Source: Corynebacterium simulans (lineage in GTDB: Bacteria > Actinomycetota > Actinomycetes > Mycobacteriales > Mycobacteriaceae). Taken from it: a stretch of DNA of 64,000 nucleotides. Location: positions 2,604,001-2,668,000 of the forward strand of contig NZ_CP014634.1 of assembly GCF_001586215.1 (NCBI RefSeq), in the 5' to 3' direction. The position numbers and the translations under genes were made by a program. Numbering within the stretch: position 1 is the stretch's first letter; the number at the start of each line of letters is the position of its first letter. Shown one piece after another: positions 25,896-35,468 of the stretch. The notes beneath the pieces are model-generated. The model saw nothing but the letters and a program-made list of their open reading frames with translations, was not told the origin of the DNA and did not search any database.

Positions 25896-26696
25896 TTACG
25901 GCTTAAGGCCCTGCTGGGCTGCCATAGCCGCACCCACGATGCCCGCACGATTGCGTAACTGCGCTGGGGCAACGGGAGTAGAAGTGGTGAGTTTATCGCC
26001 CCACTTTTCCCACTTGCGGGAAATGCCGCCGCCAATGATGAAAGCGTGGGGATTGAAAAGCTTTTTGTATTCTTCCAATACTCGGTCAAGGCGCTTGACC
26101 CATTCCTTGTACTTCAGTCCCTCGCGCTCCTTTACAGCAGAGGACGCCTGGTGCTCAGCCTCGGCATCGCCGACCATCATGTGGCCCAACTCCGTATTAG
26201 GGAAGAGCTTGCCGTCCAGCAGGAACGCGGAGCCGATACCAGTGCCGAGGGTCAGGAAGATGACCGAGCCCGTGCGCGCCACCGCGTCGCCGTAGGCAAC
26301 CTCGGCGAGGCCGGCAGCGTCGGCGTCGTTAAGCACCACGAAAGGCTGATCCAGGTACTGGGCGAAAAGCTCCTGCGCATCCACGCCAATCCAGGACTTG
26401 TCGATGTTGGCGGCACTGAGCACCTTCTGATCTTTCACCACGGAAGGCAGAGTGATACCCACCGGGCCCTCCCAGTTCTTTTCCGCCACAATCTGCGCGA
26501 CGATCGTCGCCACGGCCTCCGGGGTGGACTTTTCCGGGGTAGCAATCTTTAGACGCTCGCCCACGAACTCGCCGTTTGCTAGGTCTACTTCCGCGCCCTT
26601 GATGCCGGAACCTCCGATGTCGATGCCAAAAGAGTGCTCCGCCTGGGCTGGGGCGGCGTGGTTTGCGGTGCTGGTTTCAGCTGTAGTGCCAGTCAT
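25896..26696 (-). CDS. ppgK: Polyphosphate glucokinase
   Basis: A 266-residue ROK-family kinase that phosphorylates glucose with polyphosphate or ATP. Motifs are the phosphate loop GIDIGGSGIKGAEVD, LNDADAAGLAEV with the catalytic Asp, TLGTGIGSAFLLDG, and the PPGK-type ELGHMMV in place of the zinc-binding ROK cluster. The ATG at 26696 gives MTGTTAE; a TAGACT element ends nine bases upstream, so the message may be leaderless. It diverges from suhB with only 35 bases between the starts. Confidence 0.92.
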   Translation of the reverse strand: MTGTTAETSTANHAAPAQAEHSFGIDIGGSGIKGAEVDLANGEFVGERLKIATPEKSTPEAVATIVAQIVAEKNWEGPVGITLPSVVKDQKVLSAANIDKSWIGVDAQELFAQYLDQPFVVLNDADAAGLAEVAYGDAVARTGSVIFLTLGTGIGSAFLLDGKLFPNTELGHMMVGDAEAEHQASSAVKEREGLKYKEWVKRLDRVLEEYKKLFNPHAFIIGGGISRKWEKWGDKLTTSTPVAPAQLRNRAGIVGAAMAAQQGLKP

Positions 26697-26731
26697 AGGC
26701 ATCAAGTCTAGGCAAATGCATAATTGTTGGC
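26697..26731. promoter_or_regulatory. Compact divergent leaderless promoters of ppgK and suhB
   Basis: Within 35 bases are TAGACT for ppgK (26705-26710, minus) and CATAAT for suhB (26719-26724, plus). The start codons lie at about +9 and +8 from the -10 elements, leaving no room for leaders. Confidence 0.55.
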
Positions 26732-27595
26732 ATGGCTAGCTTTGATAGGGATGTAATTAACGTCGAAGAGCTGCGCGATTTCGCCGCGGCTACTGCCCGT
26801 GCCGCCGCAGCACGTATTCGCACGCAAAGAGCGGCGCTTATCGACGCCGACGGTCTCGCCGCGCACACGCAGACGAAGTCGAGTGCGGTGGACCCCGTCA
26901 CCGAGGTGGATCAAGCAACTGAGCGTTTTATCACCGAGCAGATCGTCTTCGCGCGTCCTGGCGACGGCATCTTGGGCGAGGAAGGCGCAGACGTTTTAAG
27001 TAGCACCGGCATTACCTGGATTGTCGATCCCATCGATGGCACCGTGAACTTCCTCTATGGCATCAATGAGTATGCGGTGTCCATCGGCGCCGCCGTGGAT
27101 GGCGAGATCGTCGCCGGCGCCGTCATCAACGTAGTGCGCGGCGACCTCTACTCGGCGGCCCTGGATTACGGCGCCACGCTAGAAACGTCCGATGGCACTC
27201 TACGAAAGCTTCACTGCCGCACCGAAACTGATCCTGCGCTAGCCCTGGTGGCAACGGGCTTTGGGTATGCAGCGGGGCGCCGCCAAGCGCAGGCGGAGTT
27301 GCTTTGCCGACTGCTTCCGCAGGTACGTGATATTCGTCGCATGGGCGCGGCCGCGCTCGACTTGTGCCGCGTGGCGGAGGGAAGCGTCGACGCCTACTAC
27401 GAGCACGGAATTAACGCCTGGGACTGCGCCGCCGGTGCCATCATCGCAGCTGAAGCCGGAGCTGTAGTTAATCGCCCAGGATTGAATAAAGGCGCAAAAG
27501 ACGGCGAATTAACCTGGGCCTGCGGGGGTAGCCTGGCCTCGGCATTTTCCCAGCTTCTCGAAGAAAATGGTGCCCTAGAGCCACTGCGGGGGTAG
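26732..27595 (+). CDS. suhB: Inositol monophosphatase family protein
   Basis: A 287-residue Mg-dependent phosphatase of the IMPase/FBPase/CysQ group. It shows GEEG (metal-binding Glu), the signature WIVDPIDGTVNF (about residues 96-107) and the late metal-binding INAWDCAAG. In Corynebacteriales such enzymes provide free inositol for phosphatidylinositol and mycothiol, but paralogues differ in substrate (histidinol phosphate, PAPS), so the symbol follows synteny. The start is supported by a CATAAT element ending eight bases before the ATG. Confidence 0.85.
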   Translation: MASFDRDVINVEELRDFAAATARAAAARIRTQRAALIDADGLAAHTQTKSSAVDPVTEVDQATERFITEQIVFARPGDGILGEEGADVLSSTGITWIVDPIDGTVNFLYGINEYAVSIGAAVDGEIVAGAVINVVRGDLYSAALDYGATLETSDGTLRKLHCRTETDPALALVATGFGYAAGRRQAQAELLCRLLPQVRDIRRMGAAALDLCRVAEGSVDAYYEHGINAWDCAAGAIIAAEAGAVVNRPGLNKGAKDGELTWACGGSLASAFSQLLEENGALEPLRG

Positions 27596-27703
27596 GAATC
27601 TGACGCGCCTGCGGCGGGGCGAGTATGACATCGCAGCAAATGTGTTTTAGGATGCGCACGATAAATACCTATCCCAACCACATGACTAATAGGGGCGTAC
27701 ACT

Positions 27704-27994
27704 ATGGCCACCGATTATGACGCACCGCGTCGCCGTGTAGAAGACGAGCTGGAAGCCGACTCTCTCGAAGGTCTGAAGGCTGCCGAAACCGACAACAACG
27801 GCATGGACGACGATGGAGAAATCGTCGAGGCTTTCCAGCCACCGACAGTGGATCTCACCGGTGAGGAACTCAACGTCACCGTCATCCCGCGTCAGGAAGA
27901 CGAGTTCACCTGCTCTTCCTGCTTCCTGGTGCAATCCAACAAGCGCTTGTCCCACGAGGAAGATGGTCAGCCGATCTGCCTCGACTGCGCATAG
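27704..27994 (+). CDS. DUF4193 zinc-ribbon protein
   Basis: A 96-residue acidic protein corresponding to Rv2699c. The end holds two CxxC pairs (CSSC and CLDC) that should bind a zinc ion; the N-terminal half is rich in Asp/Glu. Function is unknown. AGGGG lies eight bases before the ATG. It keeps its place between suhB and dut in Corynebacteriales. Confidence 0.85.
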   Translation: MATDYDAPRRRVEDELEADSLEGLKAAETDNNGMDDDGEIVEAFQPPTVDLTGEELNVTVIPRQEDEFTCSSCFLVQSNKRLSHEEDGQPICLDCA

Positions 27995-28004
27995 GCGAGA
28001 AATC

Positions 28005-28092
28005 AAATTCCCCTCTGCGGGCGACTTACCCTTTGGAGCAATAGTTCCTTTCGGAGCAATAACTTGGGTAAGCGGCGCAGAAGGGAATTTTT
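28005..28092. terminator. Long imperfect hairpin between convergent genes
   Basis: Arms of about 25 bases (AAATTCCCCTCTGCG with CTTACCC, pairing with GGGTAAG and GCAGAAGGGAATTT) enclose a loop with two copies of GGAGCAATA. TTTTT closes the plus-strand arm. It probably terminates DUF4193 and DUF3093 transcripts from both sides. Confidence 0.6.
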
Positions 28093-28124
28093 ATGTCTTG
28101 CTGCCTTTAGGGAGCTTGCGGCTC

Positions 28125-28661
28125 TTAAGTGTTAGGGCGATCTGCCGGATCTAAGAAGGCATTTAGCACCTGCTGTGGGTTCTTGGTGGCAACGAGCCAG
28201 TACGGAGTTGGATCCTCTGGATCATCCAGAACCAGCATCACGTGCTCATCGATCCAGCCATGCGTGACCAGGAAGGCGGCTGGGTCGAACTGCGGTCCAA
28301 GGGCGCTGCGGCGCGCCGACTTTGGCACCACCATGGAGCGCTGCACGACATCGTGGGGAAGCTGCGCGTCTTTGACCACGAGCCAGCGGGTGCCATCAGC
28401 ATCCTTTTCCACGCGCAGGACGGTGCCGGACCAAGAAACCATGACCCAAATTGCGATGGCGCTTAAGACCACGGCCGGGATGATGATCCACCAAATATTG
28501 CGGTTCAGGCTGACCGTCGCGGTGGTAATCGCCACGACGAAGGCTGCCATGAACCAGAAATACCACGGCACCCATTGGCGCTCGCTGTAGAGGACCTCCG
28601 GCGCGGGGCTGCCTGCTACGTCGGCTGCGGTTTGGGAAGCGGAAGCAGAATTCTTAGACAC
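28125..28661 (-). CDS. DUF3093 membrane protein
   Basis: A 178-residue protein with two adjacent hydrophobic segments ([20 protein letters not shown] and [20 protein letters not shown]) followed by a soluble domain ([17 protein letters not shown]). It corresponds to Rv2698; function unknown. The GTG at 28661 follows a TACACT element by nine bases, so it is probably leaderless. It diverges from dut. Confidence 0.82.
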   Translation of the reverse strand: MSKNSASASQTAADVAGSPAPEVLYSERQWVPWYFWFMAAFVVAITTATVSLNRNIWWIIIPAVVLSAIAIWVMVSWSGTVLRVEKDADGTRWLVVKDAQLPHDVVQRSMVVPKSARRSALGPQFDPAAFLVTHGWIDEHVMLVLDDPEDPTPYWLVATKNPQQVLNAFLDPADRPNT

Positions 28662-28731
28662 GGGAAGTAAGTGTAGTCACTTAGGCCCTGCTTTAGCGAA
28701 GCCGTTGTGGCGCCACGGTAGGCTAGTGCGG

Positions 28732-29205
28732 GTGAATGAGACGAACCCATTAATCGATCCTGCAAGCCCATTTGGCCCTGTCAAGGTACGCCGTCTGGAT
28801 AAGGAGCTGCCGCTGCCGCAACGCGCACACCGTGGCGACGCCGGCGCTGACCTCTGCGCGGCAGAATCGGTCGACATCGCCCCGGGCGAGCGCGTCCTCG
28901 TGGGAACCGGCATCGCGGTCGCACTTCCGCTGGGCACCGTTGGCCTTGTCCACCCGCGCTCCGGCCTGGGCGCCAAGCACGGTGTTTCGGTGATCAACAC
29001 GCCGGGCACCATCGACGCCGACTACCGCGGCGAAATTAAGGTCTGCTTGATTAACCACGACCTGCACGAGACTTTCCACGTGGAGCGCGGCATGCGCATC
29101 GCGCAGCTGCTCATCCAGCGCGTGGAGCTGGTCGATTTCGAGGAAGTCGAAGAACTCGACGAGACCGTGCGCGGCACCGGCGGCTATGGCTCCACTGGTG
29201 TTTAG
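28732..29205 (+). CDS. dut: dUTP diphosphatase
   Basis: A 157-residue trimeric dUTPase that makes dUMP and keeps uracil out of DNA. Conserved motifs are in order: [47 protein letters not shown] and the C-terminal GTGGYGSTG lid. The GTG at 28732 is chosen since TAGGCT ends eight bases upstream (leaderless); longer starts lack support. Confidence 0.94.
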   Translation: MNETNPLIDPASPFGPVKVRRLDKELPLPQRAHRGDAGADLCAAESVDIAPGERVLVGTGIAVALPLGTVGLVHPRSGLGAKHGVSVINTPGTIDADYRGEIKVCLINHDLHETFHVERGMRIAQLLIQRVELVDFEEVEELDETVRGTGGYGSTGV

Positions 29206-29236
29206 GTAGCGCGCGAGAAAAGTTTGGAGAACAATT

Positions 29237-30121
29237 ATGCCTATGTGGCCTTTTTCTAAGAAGAAATCTGACTCCCAAAGCGATGAAGCCCAGGACCTTG
29301 AAACCCGTAATAAGGCCGAGGATCTCAGCGCGGCCGATGGAACTTCGGCGGCAGATGATGCTGCGCAAAGTGACGCTTCAGCTGCGCTTAGCGACGCCCC
29401 GTCCGGCCCAGAGGGCTTCAAAGCCTACAGCGTCGAGCACGACGCCGTGGGCGGCGAGATGGGTCCTTTTGACGGCGACCAAGTAAATATCCAGGACTTC
29501 GACTTCGAGGACTTCTCGGTAGGCCTTTTGGATTTGGGCTCCATGCGCATCCCGCTGCCAAAGGGCACCCAGGTCCAGGTGGAGATGGGCGAGCAGGGCC
29601 CGAAGATGCTCCACATCGTTAGCCAACATGGCCGCATGACGCCGGTTGCTTTTGCGGCGCCGCGAAAGCCGGGTCAGTGGGCTGAATCCGCGACGGACAT
29701 TATTAATGGTCTCACCCGCGATGGCTTTGAGGCCCACGGCGAGGATGGCCCATGGGGCACCGAGATCGTCGGCACCAACCCGAATGGTGAAATCCGCATC
29801 ATCGGCGTCGACGGCCCGCGCTGGATGTACCGCCTGACGCTTGCCGCACCGGCGGGCAAGCAGGAACAACTCGCAGAGCTTGGCCGTGAGGTTTTCGCCC
29901 GTACCTTTATCTATCGCGGCGAGGATCCGATCCTGGCTGGCAACTCGCTGCCGGTGACCCTGCCGCAGCAGCTGGCCGAGCAGGTGCAGCAGGCAATGAA
30001 GCAGCGTGCCGAGGGAACCAGCGCCGAGGGCGCAGACGCCCAGCGCACTGATTCTGCAGCAGCTGAAGCGGAGGCTGAAGCCAAGGCACAGCTGGATGAA
30101 TTGAACAAAGAAGAAAGCTAA
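29237..30121 (+). CDS. DUF3710 protein
   Basis: A 294-residue acidic protein corresponding to Rv2696c. It has a charged, low-complexity N-terminus (KKKSDSQSDE and Ala/Asp-rich), a conserved central domain (VGLLDLGSMRIPLPKG; WMYRLTLAAPAG) and an Ala/Glu-rich tail. Function unknown. TTGGAGAAC precedes the ATG. One base separates it from the DUF3159 gene. Confidence 0.85.
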   Translation: MPMWPFSKKKSDSQSDEAQDLETRNKAEDLSAADGTSAADDAAQSDASAALSDAPSGPEGFKAYSVEHDAVGGEMGPFDGDQVNIQDFDFEDFSVGLLDLGSMRIPLPKGTQVQVEMGEQGPKMLHIVSQHGRMTPVAFAAPRKPGQWAESATDIINGLTRDGFEAHGEDGPWGTEIVGTNPNGEIRIIGVDGPRWMYRLTLAAPAGKQEQLAELGREVFARTFIYRGEDPILAGNSLPVTLPQQLAEQVQQAMKQRAEGTSAEGADAQRTDSAAAEAEAEAKAQLDELNKEES

Positions 30122-30122
30122 C

Positions 30123-30863
30123 GTGACGAAACCCGATAGTTCTAACGGCGCATCCGCGTCCAACGCGTCCAACGACGGAACCGCAACTACTGAGCAAGAG
30201 CCCACCCTTCTGGAGCAGATGGGCGGGCTTTCCGGCCTGGTATCTGCGACTCTGCCCGTGGTGGTTCTCATTCCGGTCAACAACGTGTGGGGCTTGGGCC
30301 CTGCCTTGTTGGCCGCGCTTGGTGTTGCCCTCCTTATCGCCGTCTGGCGCATTGCCCGCAAGGAAACCCTGCAGCCTGCTATCTCCGGCCTGGTGGGCGT
30401 GGGTATTTGCGCCGCCATCGCGTGGTTCACGGGCGATGCAAAGGGCTATTTCCTCTACGGCATCTGGATGTCGCTGCTGTTTTTCATCGTGGCTGCCATC
30501 TCAATCGTGGTGCGCTGGCCGCTGGTCGGCGTCATCTGGAAAGGCATTAACGGCGAGGACATGCGCTGGCGCACCGTGGCGCCAGCCCGCCGCGCCTACG
30601 CCATCGCAACTGCCGGCTGGGCAGTGATCTTCCTGGCGCGTTTCATCGTGCAAAACGCCATTTACAACGCCGACAACACCACCGCGCTCGGCGTCGTGCG
30701 CATCCTGATGGGCTGGCCTCTTACGGGCCTGGTTACCTTGTTGACCATCTGGATGGTCCGCCGTGCCAACGCCGCTGTCGAGGAAGCCATGCCAGCAGAG
30801 GAAGCAGAAGCACCCGCTACGTCCTCTCCGGCCGCGTCCGCTGAGGAGGCTATTCGTGACTAG
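30123..30863 (+). CDS. DUF3159 membrane protein
   Basis: A 246-residue protein with a Ser/Asn/Thr-rich soluble N-terminus and five to six hydrophobic segments from residue about 38, corresponding to Rv2693c. Function unknown. The start is GTG right after the DUF3710 stop; the end overlaps the next gene by eight bases. Confidence 0.83.
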   Translation: MTKPDSSNGASASNASNDGTATTEQEPTLLEQMGGLSGLVSATLPVVVLIPVNNVWGLGPALLAALGVALLIAVWRIARKETLQPAISGLVGVGICAAIAWFTGDAKGYFLYGIWMSLLFFIVAAISIVVRWPLVGVIWKGINGEDMRWRTVAPARRAYAIATAGWAVIFLARFIVQNAIYNADNTTALGVVRILMGWPLTGLVTLLTIWMVRRANAAVEEAMPAEEAEAPATSSPAASAEEAIRD

Positions 30864-32154
30864 CCCGGAGGTAACGATTACTAAGGGCGAGACTTTCGAC
30901 GTCACCGTTGAGCGCATGGCACACGGCGGCGTGGGCATCGCGCATGCTGCCGACGGCCGCATCGTCTTCGTCCACGGCGCATTCCCCGGCGACGCCGTGA
31001 GCGTTATCGCCCGTAAGGTCAAGAAGTCCTTCATTGAGGCTGACCTCGTGGCCGTGAATACCGCTGGCTCCCTGCGTGTGGAGTCCGCCTGCCCGGCGGC
31101 TGCACAGGGCGCTGGCTGCTGTGACTTCCACGAGCTGGATCCGGATAAGGAATCCGAGATCAAGACCGAAGTCTTGACTGAGCAGCTGCGCCGCGTGGCC
31201 AAGCTGGAAAAAGAAGAGCTCGAGGCCCTCAACGTAGAGACCCGCGAGCTTGCCCCACAGCGTGGCTGGCGCACGCGCGTGCGCCTCGGCGTGGACCAGG
31301 AGGGCCGTGCCGGCTTGCGCAAGCGTGGCTCCACTGAGCTTGTCACCGATGTTGCCTGCACCCAGCTGGTTCCTGGCCTCGTGGAGGGAATCGTAGGGGA
31401 GAACGCCCGTCGTTTCACCCCGGGTGCTGAAGTCATCGCCGTGATGGACAGCGAGGGAAACCGCCACGTCGTGGAATCCCGCCGTGCCCCGCGCGGGCGC
31501 CGCGTCGAAACCGTCCGCGAAGTCATTGAAGGCACCGGCACCGTGGTCGAAAAGGTAGGCAAGCACGCCTTTACCTTCCCGGCCACCGCCTTCTGGCAGG
31601 CTCACCGCGCCGCCCCGGAGGCCTATACCTCGCTCGTGCGCGAGTGGCTCTCTGCTTCGTCAGCACCGGCGGATTCTTCTGGAGAATCTGCTGTGGCCTG
31701 GGACCTCTATGGAGGCGTTGGGCTCTTTGTGCCCGCGCTGCACGACGCCCTGGTAAGCAGCGGAGCGGCCGAGAAACCTGCAGGCTTTGCCTCCCCGCAA
31801 ATTTACTCCGTGGACTACTCGCCGGCAGCAGCTGCCACTAAGCAGGATTGCCTGGCGCCGTACTCCGTGGAGTTCCGCAGCGCCAAGGTGGAATCATCTG
31901 CGGCGCAGCTGCCCGCACCGCGCTTCGTGGTCCTTGACCCACCGCGCACCGGTGCTGGAGACGACGTCGTAAGTTCCGTCGCTAGCGCCGCACCGCGCAG
32001 CGTCGTCCACGTCGGCTGCGACCCAGCAACCTTCGCTCGCGACATCAAGGCGTGGAAGCAGGCCGGCTATGAACTCAAACGCTTGACCATGCTCAACGCC
32101 TTCCCCGGAACGCATCACTTAGAGACGATGGCGCTGCTGCAGCCGCATAAATAG
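30856..32154 (+). CDS. TrmA/RumA-family RNA uracil-C5 methyltransferase
   Basis: A 432-residue class I SAM methyltransferase of the Rv2689c type. It begins with a TRAM RNA-binding domain (residues about 1-60), carries cysteines that may form an Fe-S cluster (ESACPAAAQGAGCCDFHE), and ends in the catalytic fold: SAM loop DLYGGVGLFVPA, VVLDPPRTGAGD and the nucleophilic Cys in HVGCDPATFARD. The GTG at 30856 follows GAGGAGG. The modified base is inferred to be a uridine of rRNA or tRNA. Confidence 0.88.
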   Translation: MTSPEVTITKGETFDVTVERMAHGGVGIAHAADGRIVFVHGAFPGDAVSVIARKVKKSFIEADLVAVNTAGSLRVESACPAAAQGAGCCDFHELDPDKESEIKTEVLTEQLRRVAKLEKEELEALNVETRELAPQRGWRTRVRLGVDQEGRAGLRKRGSTELVTDVACTQLVPGLVEGIVGENARRFTPGAEVIAVMDSEGNRHVVESRRAPRGRRVETVREVIEGTGTVVEKVGKHAFTFPATAFWQAHRAAPEAYTSLVREWLSASSAPADSSGESAVAWDLYGGVGLFVPALHDALVSSGAAEKPAGFASPQIYSVDYSPAAAATKQDCLAPYSVEFRSAKVESSAAQLPAPRFVVLDPPRTGAGDDVVSSVASAAPRSVVHVGCDPATFARDIKAWKQAGYELKRLTMLNAFPGTHHLETMALLQPHK

Positions 32155-32272
32155 CCCTGTCCCCGCCGCCGCGGCTAACACCCAAGCTAATTCGAGGATT
32201 GCCGCCCTTAGCGCAGGAACGGGTACGGTAGAAAAGAAAAAGAACTGACAAGAAGGAGAAGAAGGCCGCTCC

Positions 32273-34177
32273 ATGACCATTCTGGATACCATTGCGTCGC
32301 CTCGCGATTTGAAGGCTCTCTCCCCAGCACAACTGCGCCAGTTGGCTGATGAAATTCGTCAACGTCTGATTGAGAAGGTCTCCGTCACCGGCGGCCACCT
32401 AGGGCCTAACCTGGGCGTCGTGGAGCTGACCGTGGCCATCCACCGCGTGTTTGACTCCCCGCGGGATGCCATCGTTTTCGATACCTCCCACCAGTCCTAC
32501 GTGCACAAGATGTTAACGGGGCGCACCGATCAGTTCGATACCCTGCGCCAGAAGGACGGCCTTTCCGGTTACACCGACCGCAGCGAGTCTGAGCATGACT
32601 GGACCGAGTCCTCCCACGCTTCTGCCGCGCTTTCTACCGTCGATGGTTTGTCCAAGGCCTTCAAGATCAAGGGTGAGAACCACCGCAACGCCGTGGCCGT
32701 CGTGGGCGATGGCGCGTTGACCGGTGGCATGTGCTGGGAAGCGCTCAACAACATCTCGGCCGATAAAGAACGCAACGCCGTCATCATCGTCAACGACAAC
32801 GGCCGTTCCTATTCGCCGACCATCGGCGGTCTATCCGAGAACCTGGGTCGTATCCGTGCCCAGCATGGCTACGATGAGATCATGGAACAGGGCAAGAAGC
32901 GCCTGAAGTCCATGGGCTGGGTAGGCGAGCGCACCTTCGATGCGCTGCATGCCATCAAGGACGGCGTGAAGTCCACCGTCATGCCTACCGAGATGTTCCC
33001 AGAGCTTGGCATTAAGTATGTTGGCCCCATTAACGGCCACGACATCGACGCCGTGGTGCGCGCGCTTTCCTACGCCCGCGACTACGACGGCCCAATCATC
33101 GTCCACACCGTAACGGAAAAGGGCCACGGCTTTGCCCCAGCCGTCAACGAGCCGAAGGATCAGATGCACTCCACCGGTGCCATCGACCCAGTCACCGGCG
33201 TGCCAAAGGGCCAGAAGCAGCCGGGTTGGACCGCAGCTTTTTCCGAGGAGCTCATTAAGGCGGCAGAGAACCGCAAGGACATCGTGGCGATTACCGCTGC
33301 CATGGCAGGTCCTACCGGCCTCGCGCCTTTTGAGGAGCGCTTCCCAGAGCGCTTCTTCGACGTCGGCATCGCAGAGCAGCACGCCATGGCTTCGGCCTCT
33401 GGCTTGGCGCTAGCCGGCATGCACCCGGTGGTTGCTATCTACTCGACCTTCCTGAACCGTGCCGTGGACCAGGTCATCATGGACATCGCGTTGCTGAAGC
33501 TGCCGGTGACCATCGTCCTGGACCGCGCTGGTGTCACCGGCTCCGACGGCCCTTCCCACAACGGTGTGTGGGATATGGCCCTGATGAGCATCGTCCCAGG
33601 CATGCGCATTGCCGCTCCTCGCGACGGCGCCCGCCTGCGCGAGCTGTTCAACGAGGCCCTCGAGGTCAACGACGGGCCAACCGTCGTGCGTTTCCCCAAG
33701 GGCAACCTGCTTGATGACATCGAAGCAGTGGACCAGCTTTCCGACGGCGTGGACATCATCTACTACAACGATGCTGAGGAAGCTGCTTCCGATGTCCCAG
33801 ACATCCTGCTCGTTGCCATCGGCGCGATGAGCACCCGTTCCCGCAACGCCGCGAAGCTGCTCGAAGAGCGCGGCTACAACGTCACCGTCGCCGACCCGCG
33901 CTGGGCGGTTCCGGTACCGCAGTCCCTGGTTGGCCTCGCGGCAGACCACGACCTCGTGGTCACTGTCGAGGACGGCATCATCCGTGGCGGCATTGGCTCC
34001 ATGATCGCAGAGGCGCTGAATGCCGCTGAGGTGGATACGCCGCTGCGCCGCATGGGCGTTGCCAACTACTTCCCACGCCACGCAAGCCGCGGCGAGGTGC
34101 TGGAGGAAAACAGCCTCACCCCGGAGGAAATCGCCGCAGCCGTCGAGGATTGGCTGGGTACCATCACCGAAGGCTAG
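32273..34177 (+). CDS. dxs: 1-deoxy-D-xylulose-5-phosphate synthase
   Basis: A 634-residue thiamine-diphosphate enzyme that condenses pyruvate and glyceraldehyde 3-phosphate, the first step of MEP isoprenoid synthesis. Motifs: [15 protein letters not shown], the ThDP-binding [16 protein letters not shown], and the transketolase domain ([32 protein letters not shown]). GAAGG precedes the ATG. The isoprenoid products feed decaprenyl phosphate used by AftC and other GT-C enzymes in this window. Confidence 0.96.
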   Translation: MTILDTIASPRDLKALSPAQLRQLADEIRQRLIEKVSVTGGHLGPNLGVVELTVAIHRVFDSPRDAIVFDTSHQSYVHKMLTGRTDQFDTLRQKDGLSGYTDRSESEHDWTESSHASAALSTVDGLSKAFKIKGENHRNAVAVVGDGALTGGMCWEALNNISADKERNAVIIVNDNGRSYSPTIGGLSENLGRIRAQHGYDEIMEQGKKRLKSMGWVGERTFDALHAIKDGVKSTVMPTEMFPELGIKYVGPINGHDIDAVVRALSYARDYDGPIIVHTVTEKGHGFAPAVNEPKDQMHSTGAIDPVTGVPKGQKQPGWTAAFSEELIKAAENRKDIVAITAAMAGPTGLAPFEERFPERFFDVGIAEQHAMASASGLALAGMHPVVAIYSTFLNRAVDQVIMDIALLKLPVTIVLDRAGVTGSDGPSHNGVWDMALMSIVPGMRIAAPRDGARLRELFNEALEVNDGPTVVRFPKGNLLDDIEAVDQLSDGVDIIYYNDAEEAASDVPDILLVAIGAMSTRSRNAAKLLEERGYNVTVADPRWAVPVPQSLVGLAADHDLVVTVEDGIIRGGIGSMIAEALNAAEVDTPLRRMGVANYFPRHASRGEVLEENSLTPEEIAAAVEDWLGTITEG

Positions 34178-34180
34178 GAC

Positions 34181-35428
34181 CTAGCTGCTGGAATAATCGA
34201 GCCCTTCTTCCAGAATCGGTTGAAGGAGCTCGATTTGCCATTCTCTGGCGCCTTCATCCCGTAGGAACGGCGCGATATCGCTTTCGTCCGTGACGAGTCC
34301 GCCTACGGAACCCTCGCGTCGTGCCTGCGGCGGGCAGCCAGCGGCCCACACCACCGCACGCAACGTGGCGGGCTTGATGATGATTTCCCACGGCATGCCC
34401 AATTCCTCACCGAGCTCTTCGCAATCGGTGCGCAGGTCCTGGAACACTTTCCACAGATGCGGGTGGTCCTTGTTCCACACCGTCTTGGAAGGAACGCGGG
34501 AAGGCTCCCGCTTCTTGCTCGGCCACTCGCGTCGATCTATCTCGCGCGCCTGTTGGACTACCGCCAGCCACTGCAGGCCCGCCCCGTGGCGCTTGCGCGG
34601 CACGCCCTTGATGCGGGCAAAATCGCGGGGAGAATCGGGCAGCTGGCGTGCGATCTCCACGAGCACGCGGTGCGGCAAGACGCGGTTTGGTGCGGTGTCA
34701 GTCTCGCGGGCAATCTTCTCCCGCTTGGTCCACAGCAGCTTCGCCACGACGAGTTGTTCCGACTTATGAAGGGCGTTGAGCCCCTTGAGCCCGCGCCAGG
34801 TACGCGGCGCCGACTCCTTGATGCCGGCATGCTCAGCCACGATTGCCGCGAATTCTTCGTAGGCCCAGTCGAGCTTGTCTTGCTCAGCCAAGATATCGCG
34901 CAAGGCCTCCGCGAGCTCTAAGAGCAACTCGACGTCGAGGGCCGCATAGGCGCGCAAATCCAAGCTCAAGTTCGGTTCAGACCAGTCAGCATCGCCGTAG
35001 CCTTTTTCTAGCTCGACGTCGAAAAGCTCTGCAACCATGGAGCCTAAATTCGCATGCTCGAACCCCGCCATGCGGGCGGCGAGTTCAGTATCAAAAAGGG
35101 TGCCTGGGTATAGCCCCAACCAGGCCAGGCACGGCAAATCCGAGGGCGCGGCGTGGACTACCCACGCGGAATCATTAAGCACCGGCGCAAGCGCTGCCGT
35201 GAGCTGTTCGCGTTTACCCTCCGGTGCAAAGAGGAAGGTTCCGGCGCCTTTGCGGCGCACCTGAACCAAAAATGCGCGGTCATCATATCGATACGAGGAC
35301 GCACGCTCAGTATCGATAGCGAAAGGGCCCACGCCAGCTGCCAGCGCACTAGCCGCGGCTTTGAACTCCGCCGCGGTGCGCAAAACCTCTGGAGTGCCTT
35401 CCGCTGGTCTGGTCCGCAATTCAGTCAT
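34181..35428 (-). CDS. rnd: Ribonuclease D family exonuclease with HRDC domain
   Basis: A 415-residue protein with a DEDD 3'-5' exonuclease domain (AIDTERASSYRYDDRAFLVQ; FDTELAARMAG; LRAYAALDVELLLELAE) and an HRDC domain around residues 210-290. It trims tRNA and other stable RNAs. The ATG at 35428 (MTELRTRP) is supported by a TAGGCT element ending eight bases before it. It converges on dxs with a three-base gap and lies downstream of DUF3000. Confidence 0.9.
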   Translation of the reverse strand: MTELRTRPAEGTPEVLRTAAEFKAAASALAAGVGPFAIDTERASSYRYDDRAFLVQVRRKGAGTFLFAPEGKREQLTAALAPVLNDSAWVVHAAPSDLPCLAWLGLYPGTLFDTELAARMAGFEHANLGSMVAELFDVELEKGYGDADWSEPNLSLDLRAYAALDVELLLELAEALRDILAEQDKLDWAYEEFAAIVAEHAGIKESAPRTWRGLKGLNALHKSEQLVVAKLLWTKREKIARETDTAPNRVLPHRVLVEIARQLPDSPRDFARIKGVPRKRHGAGLQWLAVVQQAREIDRREWPSKKREPSRVPSKTVWNKDHPHLWKVFQDLRTDCEELGEELGMPWEIIIKPATLRAVVWAAGCPPQARREGSVGGLVTDESDIAPFLRDEGAREWQIELLQPILEEGLDYSSS

Positions 35429-35468
35429 AGTAGCCAGCCTACAAGTCTGGTGTGACACGGAGCGGTGG

